A stretch of 64,000 nucleotides of DNA from Gammaproteobacteria bacterium (GTDB lineage: Bacteria > Pseudomonadota > Gammaproteobacteria > Burkholderiales > Thiobacillaceae), in the NCBI GenBank assembly GCA_018820765.1, contig JAHJNN010000002.1, positions 32,126 to 96,125 on the forward strand, read 5' to 3'. Made by a program: the position numbers and the translations under genes. Positions 7,675 to 16,550 of this stretch are shown one piece after another. The number at the start of each line of letters is the position of its first letter. Position 1 is the stretch's first letter. A model generated the notes under the pieces. That model was not told the DNA's origin. It saw only the letters and a program-made list of their open reading frames with translations, and ran no database searches.

Positions 7675-9618
7675 GTGCAACCCCACCAACTTGAACTGCT
7701 CGCGCCCGCGCGCGACGCCGATATCGGCATCGAAGCTGTCAACCACGGCGCCGATGCGGTGTACATCGGCGGCCCGTCGTTCGGCGCGCGCGCGGCGGCG
7801 TCCAACGAGATCGCCGACATTGCGCGATTGGTAGGCCACGCGCATCGCTTCAATGCGCGCGTGTTCGTCACCCTCAACACCATCCTCGCCGACGACGAAC
7901 TCGAGCCGGCGCGCCAGCAGATCCATCAACTCTACGAGGCGGGCGTCGACGCGCTGATCATCCAGGACATGGGCCTGCTGGAGCTCGACCTGCCGGCTAT
8001 CCAGCTGCATGCCAGCACCCAGTGCGACATCCGCACGCCGGAAAAGGCCGCATTCCTGCAGGATGTGGGCCTCAGCCAGATCGTTCTCGCGCGCGAGCTC
8101 GACCTGGAACAGATCGCCGCGATCCGTGCCGCCACGCGACCGGAGACCACCCTGGAATTCTTCGTCCACGGTGCGCTGTGCGTCGCCTACAGCGGCCAGT
8201 GCTACATCAGCCACGCCCACACCGGGCGCAGCGCCAACCGTGGCGACTGCTCGCAGGCCTGCCGCCTGCCGTACCAGGTCACCGACATGGACGGGCGCAT
8301 TGTCGCGCACGACAAGCATGTTCTTTCCATGAAGGACAACAACCAGAGCGGCAACCTCGATGCGCTGATCGACGCCGGCATCCGCAGCTTCAAGATCGAG
8401 GGGCGCTACAAGGACATGGGCTACGTGAAGAACATCACCGCTCACTACCGCACGCTGCTCGACGAAATCATCGAGCGCCGCCCGGAATTCGCGCGCGCCT
8501 CCAGCGGCCGCACCACGTTGGCCTTCACGCCCGACCCCAACCAGAACTTCAACCGCGAATTCACCGACTACTTCGTCGACGGCCGCAAGGCCGACATCGG
8601 CGCCTTCGACACGCCGAAGAATCCCGGCCTGCCGGTCGGCTACGTCAGCAAGGTCGGCGACAAATGGATTGAGCTGCAAACCGAGTCACCCGCCATCGTG
8701 CTCAACAACGGCGACGGCCTGTGCTACTACACGCTGCAGAAGGAGCTGGCCGGCCTCGCCATCAACCGCGCCGAAAAAGTGGGGGCGGGCGTGTGGCGGG
8801 TGTTCCCGAAGGACCCGATGGCGAGCTTCAGGGACTTGCGCGCCGGCACGCTGGTCAACCGCAACCGCGACATGAACTGGACGCGCCTGCTCGACAAGCC
8901 ATCGAGCGAACGCCGCATCGGTGTGTGGTTGCGGCTGGACGAAACCGCCGCGGGGTTTGCATTGACGCTGACCGACGAGGACGGCCATGCTGTCACCGTC
9001 GCCGCGCCCCACGCGAAAGAAGCAGCCAAGGACGCCGCCAAAGCCGAGGCCACGCTGCGCGAACATCTCGGCAAACTCGGCACCACCCCGTTTGCGGCCA
9101 TGGGCATTTCGCTTGAACTGACGCAGCCCTGGTTCGTTCCCGCGTCCTTCCTCAACGCCCTGCGCCGCGATGCCGTCGCCGCGCTGGAAGCCGAACGCGC
9201 CGCTGCCTATGTCCGTCCGCCGCGAGCCCAGCCAGCCGAGCCCTCCGCGATCTATCCCGAAGATACGCTTTCCTATCTCGCCAACGTCTACAACCACAAG
9301 GCGCGCGACTTCTACGCGAAGCACGGCGTCCAGGTCATCGCCGCCGCCTACGAGAGCCACGAGGAAACCGGCGAAGTCTCGCTGATGATCACCAAGCATT
9401 GCGTGCGCTATTCGCTGAGTCTGTGCCCCAAGCAGGCCAAGGGCGTGACCGGCGTGCAGGGCACCGTGCGCGCCGCGCCGCTGACGCTGATCAACGGCAG
9501 CGAAAAGCTCACCCTGCGCTTCGACTGCAAGCCGTGCGAGATGCACGTGATGGGGAAACTGAAACCGGCCGTCGCCAAGGCCGGTGCGCCGCTGACCTTC
9601 TACAAGACGCGGCCCTAA
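7675..9618 (+). CDS. rlhA: U32-family protein, RlhA-type 23S rRNA C2501 hydroxylase
   Basis: A 647-residue U32 'peptidase' family protein. Its length matches E. coli RlhA/YdcP (about 650) rather than the shorter tRNA enzyme TrhP/YegQ (about 450). RlhA hydroxylates C2501 of 23S rRNA using an iron-sulfur enzyme core. Seen here are the U32 signature region ELDLEQIAAIR, ETTLEFFVHGALCVAYSGQC and the cluster GDCSQAC (Cys at about 169-196), then a C-terminal domain with CVRYSLSLCPKQ and FDCKPCEMHV. The start is a GTG; a -10-like TAAAAT is at 7642-7647. The stop overlaps the convergent ModE-like gene by three bases. Confidence 0.8.
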   Translation: MQPHQLELLAPARDADIGIEAVNHGADAVYIGGPSFGARAAASNEIADIARLVGHAHRFNARVFVTLNTILADDELEPARQQIHQLYEAGVDALIIQDMGLLELDLPAIQLHASTQCDIRTPEKAAFLQDVGLSQIVLARELDLEQIAAIRAATRPETTLEFFVHGALCVAYSGQCYISHAHTGRSANRGDCSQACRLPYQVTDMDGRIVAHDKHVLSMKDNNQSGNLDALIDAGIRSFKIEGRYKDMGYVKNITAHYRTLLDEIIERRPEFARASSGRTTLAFTPDPNQNFNREFTDYFVDGRKADIGAFDTPKNPGLPVGYVSKVGDKWIELQTESPAIVLNNGDGLCYYTLQKELAGLAINRAEKVGAGVWRVFPKDPMASFRDLRAGTLVNRNRDMNWTRLLDKPSSERRIGVWLRLDETAAGFALTLTDEDGHAVTVAAPHAKEAAKDAAKAEATLREHLGKLGTTPFAAMGISLELTQPWFVPASFLNALRRDAVAALEAERAAAYVRPPRAQPAEPSAIYPEDTLSYLANVYNHKARDFYAKHGVQVIAAAYESHEETGEVSLMITKHCVRYSLSLCPKQAKGVTGVQGTVRAAPLTLINGSEKLTLRFDCKPCEMHVMGKLKPAVAKAGAPLTFYKTRP

Positions 9619-9938
9619 AGGTCTGTGGCGAGTTTTGCCATGAAGGCGGCGTGCCGCGCTTCCGCCTTGAGAAAGGCGGCGATCAGGCGTTCTGCGTCCT
9701 CGGTCAGGCGGCTGCCGGAAGGGCCGCTTTCAACCAGCGGCGACTGCCAGGCGCCATTCATCGCATCGACGGCGTCCCACGCCGCCTTGTAGCTCATCTT
9801 CATCGCCTTGGCGGCCTTTGAAATCGAGCCGGTTTCGCGGATGCGCTGCAGCAGTTCGATGCGGCCGCGGCCGAGGAAATTCCGGCCGTCCAGCGTCAGC
9901 CAGAAGCGGCCGTCGGCCTTGAGTTGCGCTATTTTCAA
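9615..9938 (-). CDS. ModE-type winged-helix regulator lacking the molybdate-binding domains
   Basis: A 107-residue protein equal to the N-terminal DNA-binding domain of ModE. It has the LysR-like helix-turn-helix (ETGSISKAAKAMKMSYKAAW) and the following GPSGSRLTEDAERLI wing region. It lacks the C-terminal Mop/TOBE domains that sense molybdate, as in many stand-alone ModE-like regulators. It is transcribed alone towards rlhA with overlapping stop codons. No molybdate genes are in the window, so the target is unknown. Confidence 0.85.
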   Translation of the reverse strand: MKIAQLKADGRFWLTLDGRNFLGRGRIELLQRIRETGSISKAAKAMKMSYKAAWDAVDAMNGAWQSPLVESGPSGSRLTEDAERLIAAFLKAEARHAAFMAKLATDL

Positions 9939-10003
9939 CCTGGAAACCGCGGTTGGGCGCGCCCGATGGTGCGTTCGGGCGCGTGTCTGCCACGAAGCAA
10001 CGA

Positions 10004-10060
10004 GAGCGGGGCTGTTGCCGCTTTAGCGGCTTTACAGACCCGGCCTGCCCCTTGCGGGTG
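10004..10060 (+). repeat. REP-like hairpin repeat, family A (copy 1)
   Basis: The copy has an outer stem GGGCTGT/ACAG(A)CCC, an inner stem GCCGC/GCGGC and the tail CCCGGCCTGCCCCTTGCGGG found in all family A copies. It lies in the 378-base gap between the ModE-like gene and the DUF302 gene. Nothing else coding was recognised in that gap. Confidence 0.7.
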
Positions 10061-10316
10061 CGCCGCAGGCCGGGGCCTGCAAGGAGGCGCGACAAAGGCA
10101 GGCGCGCGACCCGGACGTGCCAGCGGGCGCGTAGCGACGTCACCCAAAAGGCGAATCGTATCGAAGGCAACAATATCAGTGTTCATGCGGTTCTCATTGA
10201 GGCGATAAGCGGTCAACTGCGGTTTTCAGGTTTCAATCGCGTCGCCATGCGGCGAGTGTAGCAAACGACCATTGCCGTTCGCGCGCGTGCAGTCGAGAAT
10301 AGAGGAAACGAAACCA

Positions 10317-10787
10317 ATGGAGAGTGCCATGAAAAAACTGCTCGCCGCATGCGCGATGCTCTGCCTGCCCCTGACGGCCCTGGCTGCGGAAAGCTACACC
10401 GTGCTGTTCAAAGCCCAGGGAAGCTACCAGGACGTGCGCGACAATCTGCAGATGGCGATCGAGGGCAAGGGCCTGAAGATCACCAGCACCAATCACATCG
10501 CCGACATGCTGGAGCGCACCGGCAAGGACATCGGCGAGACCCGGAAGGTCTACGAAAACGCCGAGCAGTTCGAATTCTGCAGCGCCACCATTTCGCGCCA
10601 CATGATGGAAGCCGATCCGCATGCGATCGTGATGTGCCCCTACAGCGTGGTGGTGTATCAGGTTCCCGACGACAAGGCGGTGTACCTGGCTTACCGTAAA
10701 CCGGCCGCCACCAAGAACGCGGCATTGAAGAAGCCGCTGGCCGAGATGGAAACCCTGCTCAGCGACATCATCAAGGACGCGATGTAA
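10317..10787 (+). CDS. Secreted DUF302 protein (first of two)
   Basis: A 156-residue exported protein: signal peptide from MKKLLAACAMLCLPLTALAA, then a DUF302 fold with CSATISRHMMEADPHAIVMC and the characteristic YQVPDDKAVYLAYRKP. DUF302 proteins are small alpha/beta proteins of unknown function, often periplasmic and near redox or metal genes. The ATG at 10317 has AGAGGAAA upstream; a second ATG at 10329 with GGAG is equally possible and would remove four residues. A diverged DUF302 paralogue lies at 19432-19887. Confidence 0.85.
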   Translation: MESAMKKLLAACAMLCLPLTALAAESYTVLFKAQGSYQDVRDNLQMAIEGKGLKITSTNHIADMLERTGKDIGETRKVYENAEQFEFCSATISRHMMEADPHAIVMCPYSVVVYQVPDDKAVYLAYRKPAATKNAALKKPLAEMETLLSDIIKDAM

Positions 10788-10847
10788 ACGCTTGGCCGGC
10801 GCCATCGGCTAGAATCCGCGCATGACCTTCGCCGACCCGCGCCAGCC

Positions 10848-11222
10848 ATGACCGCCTTCCTTGCCATCGGCCTCGGTGCCGCCATCGGTGCCTGGCTGCG
10901 CTGGGGACTGGGACTGTGGCTCAATCCGCTGTTTCCCTCGGTGCCGCTCGGCACGCTGGCCGCCAACCTGGTGGGCGGCTATTGCATCGGGCTCGTCATC
11001 GCCTGGTTCGCCGACCACCCCGGGGTGCCGCCGGAAGCGCGGCTGTTCCTCATCACCGGTCTTCTGGGCGGCCTGACCACGTTTTCCACTTTCTCCGCCG
11101 AAGTCGTCACCGCGCTGATGCGCGGTCTGTGGCTCACCGGCGGCCTGATCGCGTTTGCCCACATGACGGGATCCTTTCTGGCCACCGGGCTGGGTTTCTA
11201 TACATTGAGGTTTTTCAGATGA
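10848..11222 (+). CDS. crcB: Fluoride channel CrcB/Fluc
   Basis: A 124-residue inner-membrane protein with four hydrophobic helices, the normal length for a Fluc fluoride channel. Signature motifs are GAWLRWGLG (helix 1), [12 protein letters not shown] (helix 2, with the conserved Asn) and [12 protein letters not shown] (helix 3, with the phenylalanines that line the pore). It works as an antiparallel dimer that vents fluoride. No crcB (fluoride) riboswitch was recognised in the 60 bases upstream. It overlaps the DUF190 gene by ATGA. Confidence 0.93.
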   Translation: MTAFLAIGLGAAIGAWLRWGLGLWLNPLFPSVPLGTLAANLVGGYCIGLVIAWFADHPGVPPEARLFLITGLLGGLTTFSTFSAEVVTALMRGLWLTGGLIAFAHMTGSFLATGLGFYTLRFFR

Positions 11223-11530
11223 ACGTTGTCTGCCTGCAGGTGTTTGTGTCCGAAGCCAGCCGCCATCACGGCGAGCTGACCTACGAATGGCTGCTCGACG
11301 CGGCGCAGAAACTCGGCGTCAGCGGCGGCTCGGCGTTTCGCTCCATCGCGGGCTTCGGCCGTCACAGCCGCCACGACGCCGGCTTCTTTGAACTCGCGGG
11401 CGATCTGCCGGTGGTGGTGGAGTTTTTCGTCGAGGCGGCGATGGCCGACCAGTTGCTGCAGGCCTTCGCCGAAGCAGGCCTGAAACTGGTCTATGCCAGG
11501 CTGCCGGCGGAAATCGGTATTACCGCTTAG
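11219..11530 (+). CDS. DUF190 protein, partner of CrcB
   Basis: A 103-residue cytoplasmic protein of the DUF190 family, a PII-like ferredoxin fold. Typical sequence: [34 protein letters not shown] and [11 protein letters not shown]. Genes of this family commonly sit beside crcB and may sense or gate the channel, but no mechanism is established. Start and CrcB stop overlap (ATGA), so the two are coupled. Confidence 0.85.
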   Translation: MNVVCLQVFVSEASRHHGELTYEWLLDAAQKLGVSGGSAFRSIAGFGRHSRHDAGFFELAGDLPVVVEFFVEAAMADQLLQAFAEAGLKLVYARLPAEIGITA

Positions 11531-11535
11531 GCCGC

Positions 11536-12285
11536 GTGCTCGATCAGCTGATCCTGTTCGTCGCCTCGCTGGCGGCGAATTTCTTTTCGGCGTTGTCCGG
11601 CGGCGGCGCCGGGCTGATCCAGTTTCCCGTCCTGATCTTTCTCGGGCTGCCGTTCGGCGTGGCGCTCGCCACCCACAAGGTCGCCAGCGTCGCGCTCGGG
11701 CTGGGCGCCACGCTCCGGCACCTGCGGGAATCGCATCTCGAACGCCGCTTCTCGCTGATCATCCTGGGCGCCGGCCTGCCGGGCGTGGTGCTGGGCGCGG
11801 TCACCATCCTGCAGATTCCCGAGCGCGCGGCCACCCTGGCACTGGGGGGGCTGACCCTCGGCCTCGGTCTGTATTCGGCGTTCAGGCCCAGGCTCGGCAT
11901 CGAGCATGCGCCGCGGAACCGACAGGGCACGGGACTCGCCGGCGGCATGGCCGGGCTCTTCGTCGTCGGCTTTCTCAACGGCTCGATCACCAGCGGCACC
12001 GGGCTCTTCCTCACCATCTGGCTGATTCGCTGGTTCGGTCTCGACTACACCCGCGCCGTCGCCTATACGCTGATTCTGTGCGGACTGGTGTGGAACGGCA
12101 CCGGCGCGCTGGTGCTGGGCGTGATCGGCACGGTGGCGTGGGACTGGATGCCGGCGCTGCTGGCCGGCTCGATCCTCGGGGGCTACCTGGGCAGCCACCT
12201 GGCGATCCGCAAAGGCAACCTGTGGATCAAGCGCTCGTTTGAAATCGTGACCATCCTGATCGGCTTGAAGCTGATCCTGAACTGA
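11536..12285 (+). CDS. TauE/SafE-family sulfite/organosulfur exporter
   Basis: A 249-residue inner-membrane protein with about eight helices arranged as two repeated halves, each with a glycine-rich first helix (FFSALSGGGAGLIQFP; FLNGSITSGTGLF). This is the TauE/SafE family, implicated in moving sulfite, sulfoacetate or other anions. The start is GTG, five bases after the DUF190 stop, so it may be cotranscribed with crcB. The substrate cannot be read from sequence. Confidence 0.87.
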   Translation: MLDQLILFVASLAANFFSALSGGGAGLIQFPVLIFLGLPFGVALATHKVASVALGLGATLRHLRESHLERRFSLIILGAGLPGVVLGAVTILQIPERAATLALGGLTLGLGLYSAFRPRLGIEHAPRNRQGTGLAGGMAGLFVVGFLNGSITSGTGLFLTIWLIRWFGLDYTRAVAYTLILCGLVWNGTGALVLGVIGTVAWDWMPALLAGSILGGYLGSHLAIRKGNLWIKRSFEIVTILIGLKLILN

Positions 12286-12298
12286 GCGCCGCCGCCTG

Positions 12299-13903
12299 TC
12301 AGGCCCTGTCGGCGTGGACGCGATTGCGGCCTTCGCGCTTGGCCTGGTAGAGCGCCTCGTCGGCCGCCTTGATCAGCGAATCGCCGTTCTGATAGAGCGG
12401 GTAGGTGGAAATGCCGGCGCTGACCGTGGCCAGGAAATGGCGGTCGCGAAACGGATGCCGGATCTGCGAAAAATCCTGGCGGATGCGATCCATGATGGTG
12501 AAGGCCTGCTCGGCATCGGTGTGCGGCAGTCCGATCAGGAATTCCTCGCCGCCGTAGCGGCACAGAATGTCCTGCTTGCGCAGGCGCTGCTTGAGCAGCC
12601 ACGACAGGCTGCGGATCACCTGGTCGCCCACGGGATGGCCGTAGGTGTCGTTGACCTGCTTGAAATGGTCGATGTCCATCATCACCACCGCCATGACATC
12701 GCCTTCGTGCGCCACGCTGGACAGCACCATGTCCAGCGTGTTCTTGCCGCTGGAGTGGTTGAGCAGGCCGGTCAGACTGTCGTGGTACATGGTGCGCCGC
12801 AGCGCGCGGTAGCGCTCGATCTTGCTCCTGACGATCGCGTTGAGGAACACCGGGTTGAACGGCTTGGTGAGGAAATGGTCGCCGCCCAGCCGCATGGCGT
12901 CGACCTGCAGCGCGACGTTGGTCTCGCCCGACAGGTAGACGATCGGCGTGCTGAGGAATTCGCTGTGCTGGCGGATGATGCGCGCGGCTTCCACGCCGGT
13001 GCAGTTCGGCATGTACATGTCCATCAGGATCAGGTCGGGGTTGAACTGCCGCAGCGCATTCAGCGCCTGGCGCGGGTCGTTGACGATTTCGGACGCGATC
13101 TGGTTTTCTTCCAGTGTGCGGCGGATCAGATGGCTGGCGGTCTTCGAATCCTCCACGATCAGCACGCGGTATGCCTCCTGGTCGTGCCGGTCGTTCAACT
13201 CCATGATGTGCTCGACGATGGCGTGCGAAGGCGTGCCTTCCAGCAGGCAGCTGTCGCAGCCGCCGCGCAGCGCCTGCTGCAGTTGCTCGAAATCGGAGCG
13301 CACCCCGAGACCGATCAGCTGCCCCATCGAGAAGCGCTGGCGCAGCGACTGCACCCGGTCGCACCACTCGGTTTCGGGCAGGCTGCTCAGGTCGAGCAGC
13401 AGCAGCGGGGCGCCGCCGGCGGTCTCGGGCACGGTCTCATCCCAGGAGATGAAGGTCGCGTTCATGCCGAAATAGCCCAACTGGGCCTGCAAGCCCGTCC
13501 AGGCCGTGTGGTCCTGCCCGATCAGCCAGGTCTGGCTGACGCGCATGTCGTGAGGGGTCGGATGCTGCGGGTCATGGCGCCGCTCGGCCAGGCCGGCAGT
13601 CGCCGTGGCCTGGGTCGTGGCCATGCGCTCCAGCGCAGCCACGCGTGCGTTCAGGTCGTCCTGCGCGTCCTGCGGCAGCGGATGTCCAACGTCCTTGTTG
13701 AACAGGGTCAGCGTCACCTGTTCCAGCTGGTGGCTGGCGTGATGCAGGCCGGTGATGCCCTTGTCGATCAGGAACTCGGTGAAGCTGTTGATCGATACCG
13801 CCAGCTCGACGAAGCTCTCGAAACTCGGCGTCGCCTGATAGCGCTGCCATGTATTCGACAAGGCCTGGCTTTTCTGCAGGAGTTCTTCGGGAGAGCAGAG
13901 CAT
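12299..13903 (-). CDS. Response-regulator diguanylate cyclase
   Basis: A 534-residue cytoplasmic protein. The N-terminal 120 residues look helical; residues about 125-235 resemble a degenerate receiver; residues about 245-365 form a good receiver (VLIVEDSKTASHLIRR, phospho-acceptor in LILMDMYMPNCTG, switch LSGET, Lys in LTKPFNP). The C-terminus is a GGDEF domain with active-site GGEEF (about 451) and an RxxD inhibitory site (RKQD) five residues before it. So it makes c-di-GMP on phosphorylation, with product inhibition. It is monocistronic and convergent with the TauE/SafE gene. Confidence 0.9.
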   Translation of the reverse strand: MLCSPEELLQKSQALSNTWQRYQATPSFESFVELAVSINSFTEFLIDKGITGLHHASHQLEQVTLTLFNKDVGHPLPQDAQDDLNARVAALERMATTQATATAGLAERRHDPQHPTPHDMRVSQTWLIGQDHTAWTGLQAQLGYFGMNATFISWDETVPETAGGAPLLLLDLSSLPETEWCDRVQSLRQRFSMGQLIGLGVRSDFEQLQQALRGGCDSCLLEGTPSHAIVEHIMELNDRHDQEAYRVLIVEDSKTASHLIRRTLEENQIASEIVNDPRQALNALRQFNPDLILMDMYMPNCTGVEAARIIRQHSEFLSTPIVYLSGETNVALQVDAMRLGGDHFLTKPFNPVFLNAIVRSKIERYRALRRTMYHDSLTGLLNHSSGKNTLDMVLSSVAHEGDVMAVVMMDIDHFKQVNDTYGHPVGDQVIRSLSWLLKQRLRKQDILCRYGGEEFLIGLPHTDAEQAFTIMDRIRQDFSQIRHPFRDRHFLATVSAGISTYPLYQNGDSLIKAADEALYQAKREGRNRVHADRA

Positions 13904-14034
13904 GTTGGGATGGAGGAGGCGCCGCGTGTGTTTCTTATGATATCGGCGCCCATTATCGCGCTTTATGGCCTGTTGCGCGAATCGGCGGCTTTCTCGGCGT
14001 TCGCTCGGAGAACGGCTGCTGCGGACGGACGGGA

Positions 14035-14985
14035 TTACTCCGCGGTGGCTTCCTGCTCCAGCCGCAAATACTGGTTGTACGCGTTCATCCGGTTGGCTTC
14101 GTCGAACGCCGGCATGGCGCGGTATTTCGACCAGTCCGTTCTTGCGTAGGCCTCCTCGAACGGAACCAGGTCGCGCGCCGCCTTGCCCATGTGGGCGCGC
14201 AGGAACGTCAGGTAATCGCGGGTGAACACCAGATCGACGTCCGGGTTGCGTGAATGGGCGCCGTGGCCGGGCACCAGCACTCTGGGTTTGAGCACGATCA
14301 GCTTGTCGAGCGCGGCAATCCAGCTGCGGCTGTCGGCATCGCCGACAAACGGCACGCGGCCGCGAAACACCAGGTCGCCTGCAAACAGCACGCCGTCCTG
14401 CTTGACCATCAGCGCCAGGTCCTCTCTGGAGTGCGCCGGGCCGACGTGGCGCAGCGCGAAATTCAGCCCGCCCATTTCAAAGTCCATGTCGCCTTCGACG
14501 AAACGATCCGCCTCCAGCAGTTGCGTCTTCTCGTCCACCCAGGGGAACAGCGCTTCTCTGCGCTGGGCCAGGCGCTGCGCCGCTTCCTCCGCGCGCGTGG
14601 CGCCTTCGGCCAGGCGGTGCGCCCAGATTTCGGCTCCCAGGGCCTTGAACACCTGCAGGCCGTAGAAATGGTCGGCATGGTAGTGGCTGACGATCACGCG
14701 CTTGATCGGCTGCCGGGTGATGGTGCGGATCAGGCCGACCAGCTTCTGCGCCAGCGGCGGCGAGCCCAGCGCGTCGAACACGATCACGCCGTCGCGGGTG
14801 ACCACGAAGCCGGCGTTCGACATGAAGCCTTCGTTCGCGCTCGATGCGGCGCCGGACTGGCCCTGGACGAAATAGCTGTGCGGGCCCAGCTTGACCACTT
14901 CCATCGGCACCGTGGCGACTTCGGTGCCGGCCCGGGCGGCGGGCAGCAAGACAAGGCAGAACAGCGCGAGCAGAATACGTTGCAT
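14035..14985 (-). CDS. Periplasmic MBL-fold metallohydrolase
   Basis: A 316-residue exported metallo-beta-lactamase-fold protein. The signal peptide MQRILLALFCLVLLPAARA supports the ATG at 14985 rather than the longer frame start at 15012. Metal ligands are in SHYHADH, GPAHSRED, FAGDL and VPGHG, a full set. The closest type is the quinoprotein-relay/SoxH-like periplasmic hydrolases seen in methylotrophs and sulfur oxidisers; the substrate is not known. It is monocistronic. Confidence 0.82.
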   Translation of the reverse strand: MQRILLALFCLVLLPAARAGTEVATVPMEVVKLGPHSYFVQGQSGAASSANEGFMSNAGFVVTRDGVIVFDALGSPPLAQKLVGLIRTITRQPIKRVIVSHYHADHFYGLQVFKALGAEIWAHRLAEGATRAEEAAQRLAQRREALFPWVDEKTQLLEADRFVEGDMDFEMGGLNFALRHVGPAHSREDLALMVKQDGVLFAGDLVFRGRVPFVGDADSRSWIAALDKLIVLKPRVLVPGHGAHSRNPDVDLVFTRDYLTFLRAHMGKAARDLVPFEEAYARTDWSKYRAMPAFDEANRMNAYNQYLRLEQEATAE

Positions 14986-15099
14986 GGCAAACATCCATCG
15001 ACAGGTCTGCACGCATTATAGACAGGGCGGTCGGCAGTCCGGACTGCACCAGCCGCTGATGCTGTGATATCTTCAAAGCTGTAGACGGGAGTGTCAGGC

Positions 15100-15627
15100 G
15101 TGTTCAAAAAACAGTGGCCGGCGTTTGTGCTGGCGTTCATCGTGCCGCTGCTGGCGGTGTTCTGGTGGTGGGGCGGATTCAATGCCGTCAGCGTGACCGA
15201 AACCGAGGCAGGGCCCTACCGCTATGCCTACCTCGATTACGCGGGCCCGATCAGCAATATGCGCAAGACGCAGCGCAAGGCGCTGGACGAATTCAACGCC
15301 GCCAGGGTGGAGGCGGGCGACACGTTCAGCGTGATCCTGACCGACCCGCGCGCAACCAACGGCAAGGTCAGCGCGCAACTGGGCTACATCCTGGCCGACG
15401 GCGCTCCGCTTCCGGCGGGCCTGAAAGAAGGCCGCATCGAGCGCCGTCCCGTCTATCGCGCGCAGGTGCAGGCCGCGGTGCTGCTGGCGCCGTCCAAGGC
15501 CTACCAGGCGCTGTCCGATACGCTGGAGGCGCGCGGGCAGGCCCTGGCCATGCCGACCGTCGAACTGTATCGGCCGGCAGGTGAAGCGGGCGGGGTCGGA
15601 ACCTTCACCCTGGAGATGAATCGCTGA
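15100..15627 (+). CDS. Membrane-anchored GyrI-like ligand-binding domain protein
   Basis: A 175-residue protein with one N-terminal membrane helix (AFVLAFIVPLLAVFWWW) and an outward-facing GyrI-like (SHS2) small-molecule-binding domain (YAYLDYAGPISN, GYILADGAPLPAGL, RRPVYRAQVQAAVLL). The GTG at 15100 is chosen because GGGAG lies eight bases upstream; a GTG at 15091 overlaps that site. It is the first gene of a tight run leading into the CobD-like, SpmAB and Ppx genes. Confidence 0.75.
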   Translation: MFKKQWPAFVLAFIVPLLAVFWWWGGFNAVSVTETEAGPYRYAYLDYAGPISNMRKTQRKALDEFNAARVEAGDTFSVILTDPRATNGKVSAQLGYILADGAPLPAGLKEGRIERRPVYRAQVQAAVLLAPSKAYQALSDTLEARGQALAMPTVELYRPAGEAGGVGTFTLEMNR

Positions 15628-16544
15628 TGGTCTTCTTTTCCGTCCTCGCTGCCGTTGCCCTCGAACATCTGCGTCCGCTGCGGCAACCCCTGCCGCATTA
15701 CCGGCAATACACCCGTTTCATCCACTGGCTCGAAAGCAAGCTCAATGCCGGCGAAAGCACCCACGGCGCGATCGCCTGGGCACTGGCGGTGGTGCCGTGG
15801 CTGATCGCGGTGTGGCTGGTCTATGCGCTGCTGAGCGGCATCAGCCCGGTGCTGGGCTGGGCGTGGAACGTGGCGGTGCTGTACTTCACCCTCGGCTTCA
15901 AGTATTACAGCGACGACGCCGAGCGCATCGCGCGCCTGCTGCGCGCCGGCGAGCTCGATTCGGCGCGTGATCAACTCCTGGCCTGGCGCGGCGGCGACAC
16001 CAGCCAGTTCAGCGCCGACGATCTCGCGCGCGTCGCCATCGAGCAGCTGATGGCGGCAAGCTACCGGCAGATGTTCGGCGTGCTGTTCTGGTTCGTGCTG
16101 CTGGCGCCGCTGGGGCCGGTCGGCGCGGTGCTGTTCCGCGCCGCCTCGATTCTGGCGCGGCGCTGGGAAACCTCGCGCGGCCGCTTCGGCCAGTGCGCGC
16201 AGCGCGTTTTCCACCTCATCAACTGGGTGCCCGCGCGGCTGACCGCGCTCACCTACGCCATCGCCGGCAACTTCGAGGACGCCACCTATTGCTGGCGCAC
16301 CCAGGCGGACACCTGGCCGGAATCGGAGGAGGGCGTGGTGATCGCCGCCGGTGCCGGCGCCATGGGCGTCAAGCTGGGACAGAGCGTCACCGTCGCCGGC
16401 GAGAGCGTATGGCGGCCCGAACTCGGCACCGGCCAGACGCCCGACGCCGACTGCATCGACAGCGCCGTCAGCATGATCTGGCGCGGCCTGGTGATCTGGC
16501 TGGCCGCCGGACTGCTGATCGTGATCGCCGGCTGGGTGTCGTAA
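15627..16544 (+). CDS. CobD/CbiB-family membrane protein
   Basis: A 305-residue inner-membrane protein related to cobalamin CobD/CbiB and AmpE. Family features are the N-terminal EHLRPL, FKYYSDDAERIARLLRAGELDSAR, the GGDTSQFSADDLARVAIEQL segment, and FEDATYCWRTQ. Cobalamin biosynthesis genes are absent here, and betaproteobacterial members of this type often sit away from cob operons, so the real role may differ from adenosylcobinamide-phosphate synthesis. Its ATG overlaps the previous stop by one base. Confidence 0.75.
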   Translation: MVFFSVLAAVALEHLRPLRQPLPHYRQYTRFIHWLESKLNAGESTHGAIAWALAVVPWLIAVWLVYALLSGISPVLGWAWNVAVLYFTLGFKYYSDDAERIARLLRAGELDSARDQLLAWRGGDTSQFSADDLARVAIEQLMAASYRQMFGVLFWFVLLAPLGPVGAVLFRAASILARRWETSRGRFGQCAQRVFHLINWVPARLTALTYAIAGNFEDATYCWRTQADTWPESEEGVVIAAGAGAMGVKLGQSVTVAGESVWRPELGTGQTPDADCIDSAVSMIWRGLVIWLAAGLLIVIAGWVS

Positions 16545-16550
16545 GGTTCT

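Noticed and set aside
10788..10847. Possible fluoride riboswitch upstream of crcB
   Set aside because: Only 60 bases are available and I could not find the crcB motif; a TAGAAT -10-like box is the only notable word.
12314..14149. A 611-residue plus-strand frame across the diguanylate cyclase
   Set aside because: It is antisense to a clear response-regulator/GGDEF gene; long shadow frames are expected at this GC content.
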